From contig SUYU01000009.1 in NCBI GenBank assembly GCA_015060245.1, positions 1 through 64,000 of the forward strand: a DNA stretch of 64,000 bases, in the 5' to 3' direction. Numbering within the stretch: the stretch's first letter is position 1; every line of letters begins with the position of its first letter. Below are positions 28,024 through 36,950 of the stretch, piece by piece. Origin of the DNA: Bacteroidales bacterium (GTDB lineage: Bacteria > Bacteroidota > Bacteroidia > Bacteroidales > UBA932). The notes below the pieces were generated by a model, which made no database searches, was not told where the DNA came from, and saw only the letters and a program-made list of their open reading frames with translations. The position numbers and the translations under genes were made by a program.

Positions 28024-29187
28024 ATGGAGAGAGCAATTTTTATTTCTGTAATAACCTCAAACAGCACAGAGGAGCAGGTTGTTGAGTATTTGGATGAGTT
28101 GGAGTTCCTTGCAGAGACTGCAGGTGTGGTAGGAGAGAGGCGTTTTATCCAGCGTCTCGACAGGCCGAACTCAAAAACCTATGTGGGAACAGGAAAACTT
28201 GAGGAGATCAAGGCCTTTCTTATTGAGCAAGAGATTGATCTTGCCATTTTTGATGATGAACTTACCCCATCGCAGTTGAGGAACCTTGAGCGCGAACTCA
28301 ATTGCAGAATACTTGACCGTACTAACCTGATTCTTGACATTTTTGCCCAAAGAGCAAAGACCGCCTATGCGAAGACCCAGGTAGAATTGGCACAGTACCA
28401 ATATCTTTTGCCACGTTTGACAAGAATGTGGACACACTTGGAAAGGCAGCGTGGTGGTATTGGTATGAGAGGTCCCGGTGAGAGCCAGATTGAGACTGAC
28501 CGTCGTATTATCCTTGACAAGATAAGCCGTCTTAAGGAGCAACTCAAGAAGATTGACAAACAGATGGCCTCGCAAAGGGGCAATAGGGGAAGTATGGTAA
28601 GAATATCGCTTGTAGGATACACAAACGTAGGAAAAAGTACTCTAATGAACCTTCTTGCCAAGAGTGATGTTTTTGCGGAGAACAAACTCTTTGCAACGCT
28701 CGACACTACTGTAAGGAAGGTTGTGATTGAGAATGTACCTTTCCTTTTGAGCGATACCGTAGGTTTTATACGTAAATTGCCCCATCAACTTGTAGAGTCA
28801 TTCAAGAGTACACTTGATGAGGTAAGGGAGGCTGACATTTTGATGCACGTTGTTGATATATCGCATCCAAATTTTGAAGAGCAGATAAAAGTCGTTAAGC
28901 AGACTCTTCAGGAAATAGGGGCGGGAGACAAACCTACATTTATGATTTTCAATAAGATAGATGCGTATAAATATGTTGAGCCCGATGAGTTCTCAATTGA
29001 GGAGAAGAGGCCGGAAAACTACTCACTTGAAGAATTGAAGCACTCATGGATGTATAAGGAGAACACACCTGCCATCTTTATTTCTGCAAGGGAAAAACTC
29101 CACATAGACAAGTTGAGGAATGATCTATACAAGATGGTTGCAGAGATTCATGCAGGCAGATGGCCATTTGACAATTTCTTGTGGTAG
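28024..29187 (+). CDS. hflX: Ribosome-associated GTPase HflX
   Basis: HflX is a GTPase that splits stalled or hibernating 70S ribosomes, notably under heat stress. The 387 residues have the N-terminal HflX domain (about 1-180) with KTYVGTGKLEEIKAFL and the conserved RGGIGMRGPGESQIETDRR segment near 139. The G domain follows, with G1 GYTNVGKST, G3 DTVGFI and G4 NKID. Length is usual for the family. It is apparently monocistronic, with a terminator between it and convergent tonB. Confidence 0.95.
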   Translation: MERAIFISVITSNSTEEQVVEYLDELEFLAETAGVVGERRFIQRLDRPNSKTYVGTGKLEEIKAFLIEQEIDLAIFDDELTPSQLRNLERELNCRILDRTNLILDIFAQRAKTAYAKTQVELAQYQYLLPRLTRMWTHLERQRGGIGMRGPGESQIETDRRIILDKISRLKEQLKKIDKQMASQRGNRGSMVRISLVGYTNVGKSTLMNLLAKSDVFAENKLFATLDTTVRKVVIENVPFLLSDTVGFIRKLPHQLVESFKSTLDEVREADILMHVVDISHPNFEEQIKVVKQTLQEIGAGDKPTFMIFNKIDAYKYVEPDEFSIEEKRPENYSLEELKHSWMYKENTPAIFISAREKLHIDKLRNDLYKMVAEIHAGRWPFDNFLW

Positions 29188-29268
29188 AGAGATTATTTTA
29201 CAGCATTACCAATATTTTCAAAAACTGGCAATTATCCACAAGATTCTAAATCTTACAGATTGGGAGAA

Positions 29269-29306
29269 TAAAAAACTGGATCAGATTTCTGACCCAGTTT
29301 TTTATT
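29269..29306. terminator. Bidirectional terminator between hflX and tonB
   Basis: AAAAACTGGATCAG pairs with CTGACCCAGTTTTT with one mismatch and a 4-nt loop, then a T run. It separates convergent hflX and tonB. Confidence 0.8.
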
Positions 29307-29322
29307 ATTTGTCGGTTCTGTA

Positions 29323-30018
29323 TTATCTCAATTGGAAGATGATAGGGAATGTGTATCTTACACGTACAGGTTTGTTTCTTTGTCTACCAGGAGTCCATTT
29401 TGGTGAACTTGATACAACTCTTACAGCCTCTTTATCCAAAGAAGAGTCAACACCTCTAAGAACTGTAACTTTTGATACTCTTCCGTCGGTCTCAATTGTA
29501 AACTGAAGCATTACACGACCTTGAATTGCATTCTCTTTAGCAATCTCAGGATAAACTATGTTGTCGTAAACCCATTTTGTAAACTCATTAGCATCACCGC
29601 CTTTGAATTTAGGTTTCTCCTCTACGATTGCCAATGGAATCTCTTCCTCTTCTACAACCTCCTCTTCAACTGCTTGAGGAACATACTCTTTAATCTCAAC
29701 ACCTAGGCTGGCATCATCCTCTGTTGAAAGAAGAAGGTTATCCTCTACTTGTACATCATCATCCACGATGTCAATGAAGTCAGAAACAACCGGCTCTTTT
29801 GGTGCCTCTGGTGGAGGTGGAGGTGTCTCTGTTGTTACGGGAATCATTTCCTCCTCTGCGATAATCTCTGTCTCTGCCTGAAGAGTGCTTACCTCTTTCT
29901 CAGATGTGCTCCATTCAAATGCACCGTAGCAAATCAAAAGAGCGATAATTAGTCCAATCTCTCTAAAAAGCAATTTTTTGCCTTCCAGGCTGGCTTTAGG
30001 TGATTTTTTAATTTCCAT
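29323..30018 (-). CDS. tonB: TonB energy-transducing protein
   Basis: TonB links the ExbB-ExbD proton motor to TonB-dependent and SusC-type outer-membrane transporters. The 231 residues show the N-terminal membrane helix IGLIIALLICYGAFEW (about 22-37) and a proline stretch ETPPPPPEAPKEPV near residue 64. A long acidic Glu/Val-rich spacer follows. The C-terminal TonB domain (about 145-231) has FKGGDANEFTKWVYDNIVYP, GRVMLQFTIETDGRVS and SSPKWTPGRQRNKPV. ExbB/ExbD are not in the window. It appears monocistronic and may be a general rather than locus-specific TonB. Confidence 0.94.
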   Translation of the reverse strand: MEIKKSPKASLEGKKLLFREIGLIIALLICYGAFEWSTSEKEVSTLQAETEIIAEEEMIPVTTETPPPPPEAPKEPVVSDFIDIVDDDVQVEDNLLLSTEDDASLGVEIKEYVPQAVEEEVVEEEEIPLAIVEEKPKFKGGDANEFTKWVYDNIVYPEIAKENAIQGRVMLQFTIETDGRVSKVTVLRGVDSSLDKEAVRVVSSSPKWTPGRQRNKPVRVRYTFPIIFQLR

Positions 30019-30070
30019 ATTTTTAGTGTATTTTCCGTATTTAAGCGATGTAAAAATAGTAAATTATTTA

Positions 30071-30114
30071 TAATCTCACATAAAAAATGTTGATAAACTT
30101 TTTATGTGAGATTA
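30071..30114 (-). terminator. Perfect 16-bp hairpin downstream of mdh, upstream of tonB
   Basis: TAATCTCACATAAAAA (30071-30086) is perfectly complementary to TTTTTATGTGAGATTA (30099-30114); the 12-nt loop contains TGTTGATAA. It is probably the mdh terminator. It lies 53 bp before the tonB start, so it could also act in a tonB leader. Confidence 0.6.
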
Positions 30115-30203
30115 TAAGTCTTTTACTTTCAGCGGATTATACTTAACTAAAATTTTTTAGAGTTGTTGATAAACGCACTGAATTTAGGTATTTGTTACCT
30201 ATT

Positions 30204-31145
30204 TTAGATAATATTCATCTCTTTAAGAACGCTGTTTGTCTTTCTTACAGCGTCTGCGCTCTTGTTGAACAACTCCTGCTCCTCTGCGTTCAATTTAAGT
30301 TTGATGATTTTCTCGCAACCTTTTTTGCCGATCATTACAGGAACTCCAATACAGATATCATCCTGGCCATACTCGCCCTCAAGCGCTACGCAGCAAGGGA
30401 ATACCTTTTTCTCATCAAGAATAATGGATTTTACAAGAACTGCTCCTGCAGCACCTGGTGCGTACCAAGCCGATGTTCCAAGAAGTTTTGTAAGGGTTGC
30501 GCCACCAACCATAGTGTCAGCAACTACCTGTTGTGCAGCATTTTTTGATAGAAGTTCAGTTGCAGGAATGCCTCTGTAGTTTGCAAAGCGGATTAGAGGA
30601 ATCATTGTAGTGTCACCGTGTCCGCCAATTACCATACCCTCAATGTCGCTTTGAGGTGCTTTAAGAGCCTTGCTTAGGTAAGTTGTGAAACGGCTGCTGT
30701 CAAGGATACCGCCCATACCGATTACTCTGTTCTTTGGAAGACCTGATTTCTTGTATGTCAAGTATGTCATTGTATCCATAGGGTTAGCAATGATAACGAT
30801 AATTGCGTTTGGAGAGAATTTCAATACGTTCTCTACAACGCCGTTAACGATACCTGCGTTAACACCAATCAACTCCTCTCGGGTCATGCCTGGTTTTCTT
30901 GGAATACCCGAAGTAATTACTACAACGTCTGATTTGGCAGTTGCCTTGTAATCATTGGTAACACCTGTGATTTTTGTGTTGAACTGGTATAGGTTAGCAG
31001 TTTGGGTCATATCCAATGCTTTACCCTCTGAAACACCCTCTTTGATGTCCAAAAGAACAATCTCAGAACAGAATTTCATGTGCAACATAGCATTTGCACA
31101 AGTGGCGCCTACATTACCTGCGCCAATAACGCTTACTTTAGCCAT
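30204..31145 (-). CDS. mdh: Malate dehydrogenase
   Basis: NAD-dependent interconversion of malate and oxaloacetate in the reductive branch to fumarate, which feeds the SdhAB step encoded at 21.6-24.3 kb. The 313 residues have the Rossmann start VSVIGAGNVGATCANAML, the substrate-loop motif GIPRKPGMTREEL, and the catalytic-histidine region IGGHGDTTMIPL near residue 173. Active-site Arg residues are in place. It belongs to the lactate-dehydrogenase-like bacterial MDH type. It is divergent from ybeY, with overlapping promoter elements. Confidence 0.96.
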   Translation of the reverse strand: MAKVSVIGAGNVGATCANAMLHMKFCSEIVLLDIKEGVSEGKALDMTQTANLYQFNTKITGVTNDYKATAKSDVVVITSGIPRKPGMTREELIGVNAGIVNGVVENVLKFSPNAIIVIIANPMDTMTYLTYKKSGLPKNRVIGMGGILDSSRFTTYLSKALKAPQSDIEGMVIGGHGDTTMIPLIRFANYRGIPATELLSKNAAQQVVADTMVGGATLTKLLGTSAWYAPGAAGAVLVKSIILDEKKVFPCCVALEGEYGQDDICIGVPVMIGKKGCEKIIKLKLNAEEQELFNKSADAVRKTNSVLKEMNII

Positions 31146-31203
31146 AGTAGAATTTTTAATAATTTTAATATTAAGTTTTTTTCAGTTTCTATTGATAGAA
31201 TCA

Positions 31204-31211
31204 TATCTTTG
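31204..31211 (+). promoter_or_regulatory. -7 box for ybeY
   Basis: TATCTTTG, matching TAnnTTTG, 58 nt before the ybeY ATG. It abuts the minus-strand -7 box for mdh and forms one near-palindrome, TATCTTTGCAAAGTTA. Confidence 0.5.
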
Positions 31212-31219
31212 CAAAGTTA
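31212..31219 (-). promoter_or_regulatory. -7 box for mdh
   Basis: TAACTTTG on the minus strand (CAAAGTTA on +), about 66 nt before the mdh start. It directly abuts the ybeY -7 box. Confidence 0.5.
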
Positions 31220-31269
31220 GCAACTTTTAATCATATTATACCCAAATATAAAGATTAAATTACCCAAAA

Positions 31270-31704
31270 ATGATACAATATTTCAATAATGAAGTTGATT
31301 TTGATTTGAAATCAAAACTTCTCATCAGAAGATGGATTAATACTGTAGCGGAACAGTATAATAAGAGATGTAAGGATATAAATATCATCTTTTGTTCCGA
31401 TCCTGCACTTCTCGAAATAAACAAGCAGTTTTTGGGCCACGATTACTATACAGATATCATTACCTTCGATTATTGTGAAGGTGATAAACTCTCGGGAGAG
31501 TTGTATATAAGTATAGATACTGTCAGGGCAAATGCTGTTGAATATGAGCAGACTTTTGAAACAGAATTGCACCGGGTAATTATTCATGGTATACTTCATC
31601 TTATTGGATTTGATGATCATCAGGAGAATGATATAATCCAAATGAGAAGGGGAGAGGAGGAGGCTTTGAAATTGCTCGGCACACTCCTTTCAAAGAAGGA
31701 TTAG
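31270..31704 (+). CDS. ybeY: rRNA maturation endoribonuclease YbeY
   Basis: YbeY is a zinc-dependent RNase needed for 16S rRNA 3'-end maturation and ribosome quality control. The 144-residue protein has the family metal-binding motif HGILHLIGFDDH near residue 110 with its three histidines, and upstream positions DIITFDYCEGDKLSGELYIS. Length is typical. It is followed by a 309-bp gap and then mnmG on the same strand, so the two are probably separate units. Confidence 0.94.
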   Translation: MIQYFNNEVDFDLKSKLLIRRWINTVAEQYNKRCKDINIIFCSDPALLEINKQFLGHDYYTDIITFDYCEGDKLSGELYISIDTVRANAVEYEQTFETELHRVIIHGILHLIGFDDHQENDIIQMRRGEEEALKLLGTLLSKKD

Positions 31705-32013
31705 GAAAGAGATCAGTTTTTTAGTTTTTCAGGTATTTTTCTTTGTAGGACCAATTGATCGGTTATACCACTTTTATTATTTCATTATTGATGCATTATA
31801 ATTATCAGAATATATATTTTAATTACTGTTTTATAATTTGAGTTATTGCTTTTTAGATTTTTGTACACTTGACTGAATCATTCATATCTGAAGACTTTTT
31901 GCAATATCTGTAAAGATTTTGAATTTAACTTTGAGTCTGATTTTGGATATTCCGATCTACTCAATATGTTGAGCCGACAGTTTTGTTGATACAATTTAAT
32001 ATGAGTTTAGCAG
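31705..32013. other. Intergenic region before mnmG
   Basis: An AT-rich 309-bp gap. No open frame, tRNA, hairpin or exact -7 box is recognisable. It lacks the TTATCAACA 9-mers found in the gaps at 15.8-16.2 and 30.0-30.2 kb. It presumably holds the mnmG promoter. Confidence 0.5.
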
Positions 32014-34221
32014 ATGGATAGAGAGTATGATATAATTGTTGTGGGTGCGGGCCATGCTGGTTGTGAGGCCGCAGTTGCTGCAGCAAAAATGGGTTCAAGG
32101 ACACTACTTATAACAATGGACATGAACAAGATTGCACAAATGTCGTGCAATCCGGCAATAGGAGGTATTGCTAAAGGGCAGATTGTTAGAGAGATAGATG
32201 CCCTTGGAGGTTGTACGGGAGTTGTTACCGATGCAAGTACAATCCAATTTAGGATGCTCAACAGGTCAAAAGGGCCTGCAATGTGGAGTCCAAGAGCGCA
32301 GTGTGACAGAATCTATTTCTCCTTCAACTGGCGCTATATTGTTGAGAATACTCCAAATCTATTTATCTGGCAAGATGTTGTAAATGATGTTCTTGTTGAT
32401 AATCAGAGAGTTGTGGGGGTTATGACTCAAATGGGTGCAAAATTTGCGTGCAAGAGCCTTATCCTTACCGCCGGCACGTTTCTAAATGGCAAATTATTTA
32501 TAGGAAAAGAGTCTACAGAAGGGGGTAGGGTAGGAGAACTCTCATCTTACGGTTTGACAGAAAAGTTGTTGACATATGGAATTGAGTCTGCAAGGATGAA
32601 AACTGGTACACCTCCAAGATTGGATGCCAAGTCCATTGATCTTTCAAAATTGGAGGTTCAGTATGGTGATGACAAGCCTTTCAGATTTTCATATTTGAAC
32701 CTTCCCTCTGCAATCCAGTCATCAAATGTAAAGCAGAAGTGCTGTTATATGGTCCATACAAATGAGACCGTGCATGACATTCTCCGGGGAGGCTTTAAAG
32801 ATTCTCCGTTATTCTCTGGAAAGATACATGGTGTAGGGCCAAGGTATTGCCCAAGTATAGAGGACAAGTTGAGAACCTTTGAGGGAAAGAATACTCACCA
32901 GTTGTTTTTGGAGCCTGAAGGCTGGGATACTCATGAGTACTATCTTCAGGGCTTCTCTTCCTCACTCCCTTTGGCTACACAGTTGGAAGCCTTAAGGCAT
33001 ATCCCTGGCTTGGAGAGTGTAGAGATTTACCGACCAGCCTATGCTGTGGAGTATGATTACTTCCCGCCGACTCAGTTGAAGCATACGCTTGAGTCAAAAA
33101 TTATTGAGGGATTCTATTTTGCCGGACAAGTAAATGGCACTACCGGGTATGAGGAGGCTGCGGCGCAAGGCTTGATGGCCGGTATAAATGCTTCGCTGAA
33201 ATTGCAGGGTAGGGGGCCTTTGGTTCTCAAAAGAGACCAGGCCTATATTGGTGTTTTGATTGATGACCTTATTACTAAAGGTGTTGACGAGCCTTATAGA
33301 ATGTTTACCTCAAGAGCCGAGTACAGAATCCTGCTCCGACAGGATAATGCGGATATGAGACTGACAGAGATTGGTTATAATATTGGCCTTGCTTCTGAAT
33401 CGAGATTGCGTCTAATGCGCGAAAAGTATTCTGCAATTAATCAAATTACAGAGGAGTTTGACAATGTTTCTGTTCAACCAGCAGACATTAATCCTTATTT
33501 GCAAGAGGTAAATTCTGCTGTAATTCCCAACAGGAAGAAAATGGCAGAGATACTTGCAAGGCCTCAAGTCTCAATTGAAGGTATGTTAAAAAATGTTCCA
33601 CGAGGAACAATTTTATCTGATATGGCTTCTAAAGTTGATGATTTAATGCCGGTATCGTCAAAAATTGACGGAGGGCTCGAACTTCCCTATAACCCTAATC
33701 GGATTCATTGCTCTTTTAACAATGTAAAATCTGCGGGGCATGGAAATCAGGTTTCAGAGAACCCGGATTCTTCGTTATCTTTTACTTCTGGTGCTTCTTA
33801 TGGCAAGGGTGATTCTATAGTTGACAATAAGAATGCTTCTGTTTCAAATGCAGAATTTGAATGCGATGCAGCCAATGATTCTTGCTGTAATAGTGCTTCT
33901 GCCAATTGTTATAGTAATCCCGCTAGCCACTCAAATGATACTATAACTTATCATTTGAAGGATGAAATTTTGGAAAGTGTAGAGATCGCTGTAAAGTACA
34001 GGGGTTATATTGAGAGAGAAAAAAGGATAGCAGACAAGATTCTTAAATTGGAGAATATTGTCATTCCTGATAACTTTGACTTCTCCAGAGTTACATCCTT
34101 ATCTATTGAAAGTAGGCAAAAATTGATAAAACATAGGCCAACTACTATAGCCCAGGCCTCAAGAATCCCTGGTGTTTCGCCGGCTGACATATCGGTTTTG
34201 TTGATATTTTTCGGAAGATGA
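32014..34221 (+). CDS. mnmG: tRNA uridine-5-carboxymethylaminomethyl modification enzyme MnmG (GidA), with insertion
   Basis: With MnmE, MnmG installs the cmnm5 group on wobble uridine of several tRNAs, including tRNA-Gln(UUG), whose gene lies at 50.1 kb. The FAD-binding start [21 protein letters not shown] (about residues 7-27) and motifs [14 protein letters not shown] and [17 protein letters not shown] are intact. The C-terminal helical domain with [12 protein letters not shown]-like sequence ([15 protein letters not shown]) ends in [16 protein letters not shown]. The protein has 735 residues against about 620-630 usually. The excess is a Ser/Asn-rich, low-complexity segment at about residues 545-646. 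No frameshift is seen. Two parS-like sites lie in and just after the gene. Confidence 0.95.
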   Translation: MDREYDIIVVGAGHAGCEAAVAAAKMGSRTLLITMDMNKIAQMSCNPAIGGIAKGQIVREIDALGGCTGVVTDASTIQFRMLNRSKGPAMWSPRAQCDRIYFSFNWRYIVENTPNLFIWQDVVNDVLVDNQRVVGVMTQMGAKFACKSLILTAGTFLNGKLFIGKESTEGGRVGELSSYGLTEKLLTYGIESARMKTGTPPRLDAKSIDLSKLEVQYGDDKPFRFSYLNLPSAIQSSNVKQKCCYMVHTNETVHDILRGGFKDSPLFSGKIHGVGPRYCPSIEDKLRTFEGKNTHQLFLEPEGWDTHEYYLQGFSSSLPLATQLEALRHIPGLESVEIYRPAYAVEYDYFPPTQLKHTLESKIIEGFYFAGQVNGTTGYEEAAAQGLMAGINASLKLQGRGPLVLKRDQAYIGVLIDDLITKGVDEPYRMFTSRAEYRILLRQDNADMRLTEIGYNIGLASESRLRLMREKYSAINQITEEFDNVSVQPADINPYLQEVNSAVIPNRKKMAEILARPQVSIEGMLKNVPRGTILSDMASKVDDLMPVSSKIDGGLELPYNPNRIHCSFNNVKSAGHGNQVSENPDSSLSFTSGASYGKGDSIVDNKNASVSNAEFECDAANDSCCNSASANCYSNPASHSNDTITYHLKDEILESVEIAVKYRGYIEREKRIADKILKLENIVIPDNFDFSRVTSLSIESRQKLIKHRPTTIAQASRIPGVSPADISVLLIFFGR
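33594..33609. promoter_or_regulatory. parS-like site inside mnmG
   Basis: TGTTCCACGAGGAACA differs by one base, at the centre, from the parS form TGTTCCACGTGGAACA known from Pseudomonas. It lies in the coding sequence for NVPRGT. Confidence 0.45.
33646..33951 (+). other. Low-complexity insertion in MnmG
   Basis: About 102 codons rich in Ser and Asn, with several Cys, inserted before the conserved C-terminal helix [13 protein letters not shown]. The reading frame is intact on both sides. The boundaries are approximate, set by the loss and return of MnmG-like sequence. Confidence 0.65.
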
Positions 34222-34237
34222 TGTTCCACGTGGAACG
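34222..34237. promoter_or_regulatory. parS-like site directly after mnmG stop codon
   Basis: TGTTCCACGTGGAACG contains the perfect 14-bp palindrome GTTCCACGTGGAAC and matches TGTTCCACGTGGAACA at 15 of 16 positions. It starts at the base after the TGA. parS sites near mnmG/gidA and the origin are common in bacteria. Confidence 0.65.
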
Positions 34238-34246
34238 CTATAACTT

Positions 34247-34288
34247 AAGTGCTACAATTTGCTGAAAAACAAAATTGTAGCACTTTTG
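34247..34288 (+). terminator. Terminator after mnmG
   Basis: A perfect 14-bp hairpin: AAGTGCTACAATTT (34247-34260) with AAATTGTAGCACTT (34272-34285), followed by TTG. It lies 10 bp beyond the parS-like site. Confidence 0.8.
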
Positions 34289-34459
34289 ATTTAAATCTAT
34301 GATTCATTGAATTGGGCCTGTGTGCCGTTGATGTAATTGTTTAGGTATGGCATCCGTCATTCAAGCATTCTGCCATCTTTGTGTATCGTGGGAGATGCGG
34401 TCATGGTAGGATGTATTTTGCAATTACAATATAAAATGAATGTAGGGCTTTGCAAAGAA

Positions 34460-35731
34460 TTACTCCATTGTAAAATTGAAGAAACTCTTTTTGATTATCT
34501 CTTGAGAAACACTTTCTGAAAGAGGCATGTATAGGGCAAATTCAGTGATACTGCTCGCTGTAATGCTTTTGTAAAGATTCTCTGTAAATCTCTCAAAATT
34601 GCAACTGGCAGGTTGTATTAAAGTAACAGATTCTGTTTTGTTGAATTCCTGAGAATGAGAGAATCTATTATTCCCTATTGTAAAATTATCATTAAAGATG
34701 TGGGAGAGCACTCCTTTCAAGGAATTGAAATTGTTCTCTTGAATGATGAGTCTGGTATTATCTTCCGGTTCTTGAGTACTATTTGCAATGAAATATTTCC
34801 CTAACTCGGGGAAGTATCTGATTATTCCCCTTTCTACATTGATGAGTTTAAGTATGCACTCCAAAATATTTGAGTCCCATTCAAATATGTTTTCGCACAG
34901 TCCGGACCGTATATTGTACAACTCTTCAGGTGTGATATCTTCTTGCTGATTGGCTCTGCTTGGGGCAACGCTTTCATTGTCGGGCGCATATCCTTTATCA
35001 GGCGGGTAGTCATTACTAATATGGGATGCGTCATCAGGGTTGTTGCCTCTATTGGTCTGAGATATATCGTCGGGTCTGCGGTCTCTATTGGTCAGTGAAG
35101 TGTCATCAGGTCTATAACCTATATTGATTGGCAGTGATATGTTGTCAGGAATATTGTATCCGGCAGATTGCTTCAGTTGCTTCAGGCTTAAAGTTGTCTC
35201 GCGCCTATAGAGCGGAATAGAAAACCCCTGTGCTTTATAGAATGGGAATAGCGATTCTTCTGCGGGGCGTGTTATTATAAAATCTTCTCCGGAGGCAGTG
35301 TAGTGACCGCTTATGTGTTTTACAAGTTTTCTGCTCAAGCCTCTGCCGCGGGCCTGTTCAATGGTGGCCACACCATACAGATAGCGGCCATTATGCACTT
35401 TTTTGATATTATCGCTACGTTCAAATGTACTGCTGCCAGATTCCACTATTTTGGAACTATAAGGAGTAAAATCGGTATTTGCTCCCTCTTTCCGGACCAA
35501 TCTTATAGGAATGGCGAATGCCACTGAAACAACCTCCCCGTCGATGGTATATACAAAAGCATCAAGAAGAGGGTAGAGGCAGTTGAAGATTATATCCAGA
35601 TATGCCTCATCGGTGGTGAAGATGTCATGCCATATTCTACGTATGGCACAAATATCACCCTTTCCTGCAACTCTTATTCCTTCGGAAGCGGATTTGTCGG
35701 CAATCCTCCTATGCTCTCCTTTTATGGTCAT
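34460..35731 (-). CDS. GNAT-family N-acetyltransferase with tandem-repeat linker
   Basis: A 423-residue protein with a GNAT acetyltransferase core in its N-terminal part. The acetyl-CoA motif is about ATIEQARGRGLSRKLVKHI, near residue 115, with FYKAQGFSIPLYRRET following. An acceptor cannot be named. Between the GNAT part and the C-terminal domain lies a hydrophilic repeat segment (about residues 200-255) of degenerate RPDDxSxTNR units, followed by residues resembling the second half of an Eis-like or GNAT-tandem protein (IIRYFPELGKYFIANS). The start is the ATG at 35731. It faces mnmG convergently and lies downstream of the threonine aldolase gene on the same strand. Confidence 0.75.
   Translation of the reverse strand: MTIKGEHRRIADKSASEGIRVAGKGDICAIRRIWHDIFTTDEAYLDIIFNCLYPLLDAFVYTIDGEVVSVAFAIPIRLVRKEGANTDFTPYSSKIVESGSSTFERSDNIKKVHNGRYLYGVATIEQARGRGLSRKLVKHISGHYTASGEDFIITRPAEESLFPFYKAQGFSIPLYRRETTLSLKQLKQSAGYNIPDNISLPINIGYRPDDTSLTNRDRRPDDISQTNRGNNPDDASHISNDYPPDKGYAPDNESVAPSRANQQEDITPEELYNIRSGLCENIFEWDSNILECILKLINVERGIIRYFPELGKYFIANSTQEPEDNTRLIIQENNFNSLKGVLSHIFNDNFTIGNNRFSHSQEFNKTESVTLIQPASCNFERFTENLYKSITASSITEFALYMPLSESVSQEIIKKSFFNFTME
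34976..35155 (-). repeat. Degenerate 33-36 bp tandem repeat inside the GNAT gene
   Basis: About four to five imperfect copies encode units such as RPDDTSLTNRD, RPDDISQTNRG and NPDDASHISND. Copy boundaries are approximate. The period is a multiple of three, so copy changes keep the frame. Confidence 0.65.
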
Positions 35732-35828
35732 CTTTTCATTAATATTATCGGATTATCAATTGGCGGGATTATCAGATCAGTTGGCGGGGCCGGAGTATGG
35801 TGTCAAATATCCCTATCCTGGGAGAATA

Positions 35829-36950
35829 TCAATTATCTCTGTTGGCCAAAACTCCTTTTATATCTGCCACAAACTCCTCTATATTCTCCTTTTGGGTGTT
35901 GAATGAGCACATCCACCTTACCTCTCCTGTCTGTTCATCCCAGGTGTAGAAGTAATATTTTTTCAGGAGTTCTTCAGTTAGCCATTTGGGTATTATGGCA
36001 AAGACCGCGTTGCTCTCTACCTTTTGGGTTATTTGAACCTGTGGAATCTCTTTAAGCAGTTTTTCCAGGTATTTGGCCATTGCATTTGAGTGTGATGCAA
36101 GTTTAATGTAAAGATTGTCAGTTAGATATGCGTCAAACTGGGCGGCTATGAACCGGTTCTTCGAGTAGAGTTGGGTAGCCTGTTTACGTATGTATTGCAG
36201 GATATTGGCCTGTAATGAATTGTCTCTTAAGGCGTTATGAGCATTTGTGGCAAAATCCCGGCCACTTGTTACGCCTTCATTTTTATATGTAGCATCTGAA
36301 GTGTTGAAAACAACAACAGCCTCTCCCATAAGAAGGCCGTTCTTTGTTCCGCCAAATGAAAGCACGTCTGCACCGCAGTCGGCAGTAAAGGCCTTTACCG
36401 GCAAACCAAGTGCTGCAGCGGCATTGGAGATTCGGGAGCCGTCAATGTGCAGGTATCCGTTGTGTGAGTGCATCAGGTCGGCAAGTGCCTTTATCTCCTC
36501 CGGAGAATAGAGTGTTCCCAACTCGGTAGGCTGGGAGATGGAAAGGATGCGTGGCTGTGAGTGGTGCTGCTCACCAAAGTTTGTGAGTGATTTTGTGACC
36601 TCCTCTGGAGTGACTTTGCCGTCGGGAGAGGCGAGGGGAATGATTTTACACCCGGTAAACTTCTCTGGTGCCCCGCACTCGTCTACATTTATATGGGCAG
36701 TTTTGGGGGCAAGAATGGAGTGGAAACTGCTGGTGAAGGCTCCAAGTGAAACCACATTCGCACCTGTGCCATTTACCACAAAAAGGGCTTTGCAATTCCC
36801 TCCAAGGAGCGCTTCAAGTCTGCCAAGTACCTCTTGGGTATAGGGATCGTCGCCGTAGGCGGTTTTAAAGTTGTTGTTCTCCTTTACAATGGCTTCCATG
36901 ATGAGTGGATGGACGCCTGAATGGTTGTCGCTGCCAAAACTGTGTTTCAT
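35829..36950 (-). CDS. Low-specificity L-threonine aldolase family protein
   Basis: A PLP-dependent fold-type I lyase predicted to split L-threonine into glycine and acetaldehyde. The glycine could feed the glycine cleavage system, whose H protein is encoded 1.5 kb away. The 373 residues start with SFGSDNHSGVHPLIMEAI, show the cofactor-stacking region NGTGANVVSL, the Asp in HIDGSRISNAAAALG, and the PLP-lysine motif SFGGTKNGLLMGEAVV near residue 200. Related enzymes act on allo-threonine or phenylserine, so substrate is inferred. It precedes the GNAT gene by 97 bp. Confidence 0.87.
   Translation of the reverse strand: MKHSFGSDNHSGVHPLIMEAIVKENNNFKTAYGDDPYTQEVLGRLEALLGGNCKALFVVNGTGANVVSLGAFTSSFHSILAPKTAHINVDECGAPEKFTGCKIIPLASPDGKVTPEEVTKSLTNFGEQHHSQPRILSISQPTELGTLYSPEEIKALADLMHSHNGYLHIDGSRISNAAAALGLPVKAFTADCGADVLSFGGTKNGLLMGEAVVVFNTSDATYKNEGVTSGRDFATNAHNALRDNSLQANILQYIRKQATQLYSKNRFIAAQFDAYLTDNLYIKLASHSNAMAKYLEKLLKEIPQVQITQKVESNAVFAIIPKWLTEELLKKYYFYTWDEQTGEVRWMCSFNTQKENIEEFVADIKGVLANRDN

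Noticed and set aside
29232-29240. Single TTATCCACA (E. coli-type DnaA box) after hflX
   Set aside because: A lone copy next to a terminator; expected by chance in an AT-rich sequence.
33646-33951. Frameshift or assembly join explaining the MnmG insert
   Set aside because: The frame is continuous with conserved MnmG sequence on both sides and the insert has no stop codons.
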